A stretch of 57,704 bases of DNA from an uncultured Eubacteriales bacterium (lineage in GTDB: Bacteria; Bacillota; Clostridia; Christensenellales; CAG-138): NCBI GenBank assembly GCA_900544555.1, contig UQWD01000013.1, positions 1 through 57,704 of the forward strand, in the 5' to 3' direction. Below the pieces are notes generated by a model. The model was not told where the DNA came from. It ran no database searches and saw only the letters and a list, made by a program, of their open reading frames with translations. Made by a program: the position numbers and the translations under genes. Within the stretch, counting starts at the first letter, position 1. Every line of letters begins with the position of its first letter. Below, in pieces: positions 52,727 to 57,704 of this stretch.

Positions 52727-54337
52727 TTAAAGCGAAATGACTTCATCGCATATGCGCATAAACCTTTCATCATGCGTTATAACAATAATAATCCTATTCT
52801 TTTTTATTTCTACAAGATACTCAATAAGCGATTGCGCCATGTTTTTATCCAGCGACGAAGTTGGCTCGTCGAGTATTATTACGCCGCAGTCCGCAATTAA
52901 CAGGCGCGCGAGGGCTATCCGCTGTTTCTCGCCTCCAGACAAGTTGTTGTTTTTCGGCGTAATCATGCTGCCCCACCCTTCGGGGATTTGACTCACAAAA
53001 TCGAGAAGCTTCATCTCTCTAACGCATGCATAGCTTTCCGGCGGTCCTTCACGCCATAATAATGTGTTTTTTTCAATTGTATCCGTAAACAGCCTTGGTT
53101 CCTGCTCAATATACCCGATGGTATTTCCGCGAAGCGCAGCCATATCAATATCCTCTATTGGTATTCCGTTTATCTTTATACTGCCTTCATATTCGTTTTT
53201 ATATAAACCAAGAAGCAACCGTGAAAGTGTGCTTTTTCCGCTTCCGTTCCTGCCTGCAATAACGTATAGATTGCCTTTTAAAAACTCAAGATTCTTGCCG
53301 TTTAATACCTGATTATCGCCATAATTGAATCCAACGCCGCTCATGGTTATGCTATTGATGGCTTGTGGTATTTCATCTCCTTCCCGCTCCTCTTCCCAAA
53401 GAAGTATTTCCAATATCCTGTTATAGGATATTAAAGCGTTTTGATAGGAGCTGCCTATTGAAAAGAAGAAGCTTGCTGCATTTACAAGTTTAGAGAAAAA
53501 ATTGCTGATTAGGGTAAACGAGCCGATTGTCATGACCCTACGCATGACCTGATAGCCGCCGATTGCGTAGAGCGCCAGCTGGGAGATAGCGAGTATAATC
53601 CCATCCAGGCTTCTAAATAATACGGAAACCCTTTGATGTTTCATAAATGAGTTTCTAAATTCGTTAAAAGAATAGTGGAGCCTTTCAAGAAAAAAGCTCT
53701 TCAATGAATGCGCCTTAACAAACTTAGTGTAATGAAGCTGTTCATACATCTTTGAAAAATAAACGGCCTGATCCTCCCTGTTAAGCCTGCCCCGTTCGTA
53801 AAGCGGTTTTCTAAGCAAACAGTAAAACAGGATATACGCGCTCAGAAGAATAACCGTTATCAAGGCGATTAGTGGAGAAATTGTGAATATTATCGCGACG
53901 GCCGCGGTAAATTCAATAACCGTTGATAGTACCCCAACAATTGTTGAAACTGAAAATTCAACAATAGCGCCCGCATCCTGGCTGATGCGCTGGTTATAAT
54001 AAGCCGGATCGATCCGGTCGGTTTTGGATACCGGGCAGTCATGAATATGATGAACAACAAACCTGCTGATTCCATATGAAGTATTCACAAACATGCCGGC
54101 ATAAATTATCCCGATGCAATACGATAAGAGTAAGCGTATAACGCTTATGGCTGCAATATATAGGCAGTAGTTCAGCAGCTTTGCGAAATCATCCGAGTAG
54201 ACCAAAATATCTATCAGCCTGCCGGACAGATAAGGAAGCGCGAGCGTCAATAGCGAATGCAGCACATAAACGGACGTATATATTAATAACTGTGATTTGC
54301 TGCTGATATGCTTAATACAAAATCGTATAATTTTCAT
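52727..54337 (-). CDS. ABC exporter, fused membrane and ATPase domains
   Basis: 536 residues. Six membrane helices in about 15-290, then an ATPase domain with Walker A G-R-N-G-S-G-K-S-T (362-370), signature L-S-G-G-E-K-Q-R, Walker B V-I-I-L-D-E-P-T-S-S-L-D and switch I-T-H-D-E. This is the half-size type-I exporter layout used for peptides and lipids. It has no N-terminal C39 peptidase, so any leader would be cut by another enzyme. It lies six bases after the M55 peptidase gene and is the last gene of the operon. It could export the product of the radical SAM gene. Confidence 0.88.
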   Translation of the reverse strand: MKIIRFCIKHISSKSQLLIYTSVYVLHSLLTLALPYLSGRLIDILVYSDDFAKLLNYCLYIAAISVIRLLLSYCIGIIYAGMFVNTSYGISRFVVHHIHDCPVSKTDRIDPAYYNQRISQDAGAIVEFSVSTIVGVLSTVIEFTAAVAIIFTISPLIALITVILLSAYILFYCLLRKPLYERGRLNREDQAVYFSKMYEQLHYTKFVKAHSLKSFFLERLHYSFNEFRNSFMKHQRVSVLFRSLDGIILAISQLALYAIGGYQVMRRVMTIGSFTLISNFFSKLVNAASFFFSIGSSYQNALISYNRILEILLWEEEREGDEIPQAINSITMSGVGFNYGDNQVLNGKNLEFLKGNLYVIAGRNGSGKSTLSRLLLGLYKNEYEGSIKINGIPIEDIDMAALRGNTIGYIEQEPRLFTDTIEKNTLLWREGPPESYACVREMKLLDFVSQIPEGWGSMITPKNNNLSGGEKQRIALARLLIADCGVIILDEPTSSLDKNMAQSLIEYLVEIKKNRIIIVITHDERFMRICDEVISL

Positions 54338-54343
54338 CGGTCT

Positions 54344-55282
54344 TTACCAATCGCTCTTCAATTTTTGGATATAGTCATGAATTGCTGCCCGGTCTTTTGC
54401 CGTCAGCGAAAGAGGAGTTTTGGACAGTAATCGTGATATTTCGGACCGCATTATGTCCTGCTTAGGGTATATTGACAGTTCAGGCCTTATTGCGTTCACG
54501 AATTCAAAAGATCGGCTAATCACAACATAGCTCGCATGATTGAGGTCGGAACAAAGCCGCTTTATGGAGCAGACAAAATCATCATAACCATTAAACAACA
54601 GGCCGCTGCTTGTTATGTTCCATAGCGCCGGAAGCTCCATATAAAGATCCTCATTAACTAGCTGGATATTCAGGGCATTGTCAATACCATAGGAAAGAGA
54701 GTGCGTCGCATTTAGCACCGCTAGTTTTATCTGATCCCGCATATTATCATGTATGCAGCATACTTGAGATTTTGGCAGAGTGTCGCCGCCCTTCACGACG
54801 CAGGCGGTAATATGAGGATCGGAACGCGCGGCTTCCCTCGCCGCGGCGTCGTCCCCCGAGACGAAAACTACGGGGATCTCATGTAACGCAAGCCACCTCA
54901 TGAAGACCTCGACCTCGCCCGCATTATAAAGCCCATCGATAGCGAGCGATTGGATATCCGGCCTGAACGTATGGGGAGAGCAGCCCCCGGCTCCGTTCAT
55001 TCCGTGAAAACCGGTCAACAGCGCCATGTCATACTTTACCGAAACATCGATGTTCCAAAACTGCGCGATTACATCGGCGCCTTTTGAACGCATTACGTCC
55101 CTGTCAAGCGTATCGCCCGAATCGTGAGCGTCGCAGACCGTAATATCCCTTACGCCAATCGCGTGCAGAGCGTCAATTACCGCGCACAGTTCTAAGGTGT
55201 AAAACCGCGTATTCTCCGCTTCATCGGACAAGCTGTATAGCCCGCTTACTCCCTCAAGATCCGATAGGATTAAAACTTTCAT
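54344..55282 (-). CDS. M55-family (DppA-like) D-aminopeptidase
   Basis: About 312 residues from ATG 55282; an in-frame ATG at 55297 adds five residues. From 55282 the metal ligands fall at D8 and E10 (L-S-D-L-E-G), H53 (D-A-H-D-S-G), H93 (G-F-H-G) and E123 (A-G-E-V), with the catalytic histidine at H104 (S-P-H-T). That is the full DppA set, and D8/E10 match DppA's own numbering. M55 enzymes release D-amino acids from short peptides such as D-Ala-D-Ala. It overlaps the radical SAM gene by up to 44 bases, so the two are linked. Confidence 0.88.
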   Translation of the reverse strand: MKVLILSDLEGVSGLYSLSDEAENTRFYTLELCAVIDALHAIGVRDITVCDAHDSGDTLDRDVMRSKGADVIAQFWNIDVSVKYDMALLTGFHGMNGAGGCSPHTFRPDIQSLAIDGLYNAGEVEVFMRWLALHEIPVVFVSGDDAAAREAARSDPHITACVVKGGDTLPKSQVCCIHDNMRDQIKLAVLNATHSLSYGIDNALNIQLVNEDLYMELPALWNITSSGLLFNGYDDFVCSIKRLCSDLNHASYVVISRSFEFVNAIRPELSIYPKQDIMRSEISRLLSKTPLSLTAKDRAAIHDYIQKLKSDW

Positions 55283-56630
55283 GTCTTTCATTTTCATTAT
55301 TCATTTCCATACCTTGCTGTTCATTTGCTTTCTTTATTTCATAAATACGCGGAATGAGCGAATGAATATCGTGAACGGCTCTGCCGCACGCCGGTTTCAT
55401 TACGTTTGAATAGTCGCTCAATTGCATAGGGCAGCCACCGCCGCAGATAAACGAATATTTGCAATCCATACACTCGCGAATTTTATCAACGCTTCGGGTA
55501 AAAAAGCTGTTGAGCTTAAATGAATGGTTGGGGTAGTAACTACCAACAGCCAGCTCGCGCCTGCCAACCGATAGTATGCAGCTATAAAGATCGCCTCGAG
55601 GGTCGGCAAACAGTGTTTTTGCATGATCATAACAAAACGAGAAAACCGGCCTCGGCGCGGAGTTGTTTAAAAACGCATCAATAATCGGCCTGTTCGGTGC
55701 GATGATTTTACCCGCTTCATCAAAGCCTCCGGTTTGACAAGAATAGTTTCTTTTATACAGCTCGCCGTAAATTTCCTGCTTTTTTTCGTTGCTCAACTGG
55801 AAAATTGGATAAACCTCAGTGCTAAAAAGTGATCCGAACTTTTTATAAGCCTCTAAAAGCTCTTCCTGCATGGCAAGGCATTGATCTAGATTATCCAAAT
55901 CTACATTCATACGGATCCTAATACTGATTCCGCTTTTCAAGCAGGATTCCACTCCTTGAATAATCCTGTCAAACGTCGGTTTTCCTCCGGCATGCCGCCT
56001 TCTTCTATTGTGCGTTTCCCTTTCGCCGTCCAGCGTTACCTGAATATAATCCACGCTGATGTTTTCAAATAACGGCTTGTATTCTAAAAGTGTATATCCA
56101 TTTGTTATCACAGTGAACCGCTTATCTGAACATTTATCAATGATGTATCTTATAATTTCCATATTTTTAATCAACAGCGGTTCACCGCCGAATAACAGTA
56201 CGCCGTTGTTTTTACCGCCTGTAATTTCACACGCGGCATCCACCATCTCCCTGCTGAGCGTTCCGCCCCCGTCAAGCGCATATTCATAACAGTACGGGCA
56301 GCGGAAGTTACAGCCGTAGGTTACTACGAACGCCAGTTTTGAAAAATGAAAGCAGGTACTCATATGCTTAGCCTTCATTCGAGTAATAATTTCTTGTTTT
56401 TTGGCGCGTTCTTCTTCCTCGCTTTCAACTAGATACCCGCGCGCGTTTAGATTATCATAGAGGGTATGCTCAAAATCCGTTTGCGGGCGGATAGTCTTTA
56501 ACATCTTCCATACTTTTAGCACTTCCATTGTTTGTCTATCTGCCGTGTCCATAAGCCCGTTAAGCGTATTAATTATAAGGGTTTCATCTTCATTGAGCGG
56601 TATAAAAACCATGTTATACAGTAATTTCAT
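55254..56630 (-). CDS. Radical SAM/SPASM peptide-maturase-like enzyme
   Basis: 458 residues. An N-terminal domain (1-95) begins with a beta-rich stretch near I-I-N-T-L-N-G-L-M-D, as seen in peptide-maturing SPASM proteins. The radical SAM core has C107, C111, C114 (C-N-F-R-C-P-Y-C) and G-G-E-P (148-151). SPASM cysteines follow: C333 and C351, then C387, C390, C396, C400 and C415. SPASM enzymes modify ribosomal peptides (thioether or C-C links, epimerisation) or sulfatases. No sulfatase is near, and peptidase plus ABC exporter follow, so peptide modification is likeliest. Confidence 0.88.
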   Translation of the reverse strand: MKLLYNMVFIPLNEDETLIINTLNGLMDTADRQTMEVLKVWKMLKTIRPQTDFEHTLYDNLNARGYLVESEEEERAKKQEIITRMKAKHMSTCFHFSKLAFVVTYGCNFRCPYCYEYALDGGGTLSREMVDAACEITGGKNNGVLLFGGEPLLIKNMEIIRYIIDKCSDKRFTVITNGYTLLEYKPLFENISVDYIQVTLDGERETHNRRRRHAGGKPTFDRIIQGVESCLKSGISIRIRMNVDLDNLDQCLAMQEELLEAYKKFGSLFSTEVYPIFQLSNEKKQEIYGELYKRNYSCQTGGFDEAGKIIAPNRPIIDAFLNNSAPRPVFSFCYDHAKTLFADPRGDLYSCILSVGRRELAVGSYYPNHSFKLNSFFTRSVDKIRECMDCKYSFICGGGCPMQLSDYSNVMKPACGRAVHDIHSLIPRIYEIKKANEQQGMEMNNENERHESFNPIGS

Positions 56631-56887
56631 TAGAATATTCCGCCTTTTATAATTTCTATTTTGTCATACCATTATCCGTAATCTGGCAAAGTTGTCGTTA
56701 ATTAGCGAACCATGTTTGATTTAATGAGCTTTGGCATTCTTATCGATTCGCCAACGCGTTAATGGTATTTTGTATGACTGCTTTGATTTTTAATATGTTG
56801 TAAGGGGCGTCACTACGCTTTTAAGATATATCGTATCGTTATTCAATTTATTTCATGCACTGCTCCTATCTCTATACCTTTTTATTT

Positions 56888-56932
56888 ACCGGAGCCAGCT
56901 TAACAAATCAGTTTATGTAAACCGGCTCCGGT
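56888..56932. repeat. 9-bp inverted repeat in the radical SAM leader region
   Basis: ACCGGAGCC (56888-56896) and GGCTCCGGT (56924-56932). On neither strand does a T-run follow, so not a normal terminator. The minus-strand 27-codon ORF ends inside it. Confidence 0.6.
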
Positions 56933-56991
56933 ATATCGATCATTCCGTCGAACCCATATGAACCTTTCATTCCGCAAAACCATGTTCTCAT
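56908..56991 (-). CDS. Candidate 27-residue peptide, possible radical SAM substrate
   Basis: Minus-strand frame between the S9 peptidase and the radical SAM gene, in the same direction as both. It contains an aromatic start (M-R-T-W-F-C-G), then K-G-S-Y-G-F-D-G-M-I-D-I-P-E-P-V-Y-I-N. It ends inside the hairpin at 56888-56932. Its position is that of a precursor peptide gene, but no ribosome binding site precedes either ATG (56989-56991 or 56968-56970). Weak call. Confidence 0.2.
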   Translation of the reverse strand: MRTWFCGMKGSYGFDGMIDIPEPVYIN

Positions 56992-57023
56992 AATAAATCA
57001 CACATGAGGAGGGAGATATAATT

Positions 57024-57119
57024 ATGGATTCGAAGAATAATCTTCTAAAATTTGAGCGCGAAGCTCACGGAACCACAGGCGTTTCTATAAACGCTTGCCG
57101 TACGGCCCCACCCCTCTGA
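57024..57119 (+). CDS. Candidate 31-residue peptide, possible precursor
   Basis: GAGGAGGGAG lies about 11 bases before the ATG, one of the strongest ribosome binding sites in the window. The front half is charged (with N-N-L-L-K-F-E-R-E) and the back half is G-T-T-G-V-S-I-N-A-C-R-T-A-P-P-L, with one cysteine and Ser/Thr residues. It points away from the radical SAM gene. A RiPP precursor, a leader peptide or a chance ORF are all possible. It shares length and layout with the ORF at 42188-42283. Confidence 0.4.
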   Translation: MDSKNNLLKFEREAHGTTGVSINACRTAPPL

Positions 57120-57267
57120 CGTCAGCAATCCTCTCCGCTGTACGGGTAAACCGCCTGTGTTCACTGAAAAACAGCAAGCCGCGGCTTGGTGTTGGCGCTG
57201 ATACTAAAGGATATGAACGATGCAATCAGGCTGCTTTAAATGCTATAAAGCCCTTCGCTCCGTTTCT

Positions 57268-57704
57268 TCAATGCTGCTTTAACCAATAAAAGTAATCGGG
57301 TAGCATACCCCAATATGGGAATGAATGGTCATGATCCATATCAGGTAATAGCGTGAGTTTCACATCCTTTCCCAACGCGGTCATTGCGTTGTACAACGCC
57401 TCCGAATGATGCACGAGGACAGTATCGTCCTCAGTGCCGTGTACAATCCAGAGGGGCGTATTGATCTTTTCCGGCCAGCATACCGCGGATCTCGCCTCGT
57501 ATTCCTTCGGGTGCGTTTCCGGCGGGCCGCCTATATATCCATGGAATCTTATTTCCCGTCGGTTAACGACAAATTCATCATAGAATTTTGTTAAGTCCGT
57601 GGGTCCCGCCCCGGCGACGGCGGCGTCTATACGTTCATCTCGGCTCAATACGATATACGTTTCCATCCCTCCGCGCGACCAGCCGAACATATACATCTTC
57701 CCGT
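57268..57704 (-). CDS. S9-family alpha/beta-hydrolase peptidase, 5-prime end beyond the window
   Basis: The C-terminal 145 residues of a prolyl-oligopeptidase-like protein. The nucleophile elbow G-W-S-R-G-G is next to the edge. The catalytic aspartate lies in V-H-G-T-E-D-D, and the histidine in M-D-H-D-H-S near the end. It is on the same strand as the radical SAM operon, about 640 bases upstream, and could process or degrade its peptide. It may equally be an unrelated esterase or peptidase. Confidence 0.85.
   Translation of the reverse strand, partial: GKMYMFGWSRGGMETYIVLSRDERIDAAVAGAGPTDLTKFYDEFVVNRREIRFHGYIGGPPETHPKEYEARSAVCWPEKINTPLWIVHGTEDDTVLVHHSEALYNAMTALGKDVKLTLLPDMDHDHSFPYWGMLPDYFYWLKQH

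Overview
The window looks like chromosome of an anaerobic, spore-forming member of the Bacillota (Clostridia). Evidence: a SpoVT-type AbrB regulator behind a SigG-like promoter, a SpoVB-like flippase, a SpoIID/LytB-domain protein, a sensory-type [FeFe]-hydrogenase locus, citrate lyase, strong AGGAGG ribosome binding sites and frequent TTG/GTG starts. No rRNA, tRNA, CRISPR array, intact insertion sequence or prophage gene was found. I cannot name the species.

Layout. 1-2.4 kb: edge-truncated FtsX/MacB-type permease and a small secreted Cys/His-rich protein, both on the minus strand. 2.4-8.5 kb, minus strand: DUF368 lipid-carrier transporter; a five-gene hydrogenase-like sensor operon (DRTGG, anti-sigma-type ATPase, [FeFe]-hydrogenase-like protein, DRTGG, PHP phosphoesterase) with its own promoter; a SpoVB-like flippase. 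8.7-15.3 kb, plus strand: complete phosphate operon pstS-pstC-pstA-pstB-phoU-phoB-phoR, whose PstS is circularly permuted. 15.8-21.3 kb: NhaC-type antiporter, SPL-like radical SAM protein plus pyroglutamyl peptidase, then MntP and a Ca/Na exchanger on the minus strand. 21.7-29.1 kb, plus strand: queA-tgt-tsaE-tsaB-rimI (tRNA modification), then ridA, a ComEC lacking its nuclease domain, and holA. After a 0.95 kb gene-free stretch come a two-gene ABC exporter (minus) and a polyamine operon (XRE-cupin regulator, potABCD). 37.6-41.4 kb: TetR regulator and citDEF. 41.4-42.3 kb: a non-coding tandem array of hairpins and a 31-codon ORF. 42.3-50.2 kb: lipoprotein, SpoIID protein with seven SH3 repeats, Ku and ligase for end joining, a 2-hydroxyacid dehydrogenase, spoVT. 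51.1-52.6 kb: MGMT and a VOC protein.

The right end (52.7-57.7 kb) is visibly richer in A+T. It holds the best candidate for an undescribed system: a SPASM radical SAM enzyme, an M55 (D-aminopeptidase family) enzyme with its catalytic residues intact, and an ABC exporter in one operon, with an S9 peptidase upstream and candidate precursor peptides in the gap between them. I read this as a possible ribosomally made, radical-SAM-modified peptide pathway in which a D-aminopeptidase could trim or detoxify an epimerised product. The parts are visible; the pathway is inference.

Other second looks: the tandem hairpin array between two copies of the citF terminator hairpin, the permuted PstS, the loss of the proton-transfer cysteine in the hydrogenase-like protein, and a citD leader with two mutually exclusive pairings.
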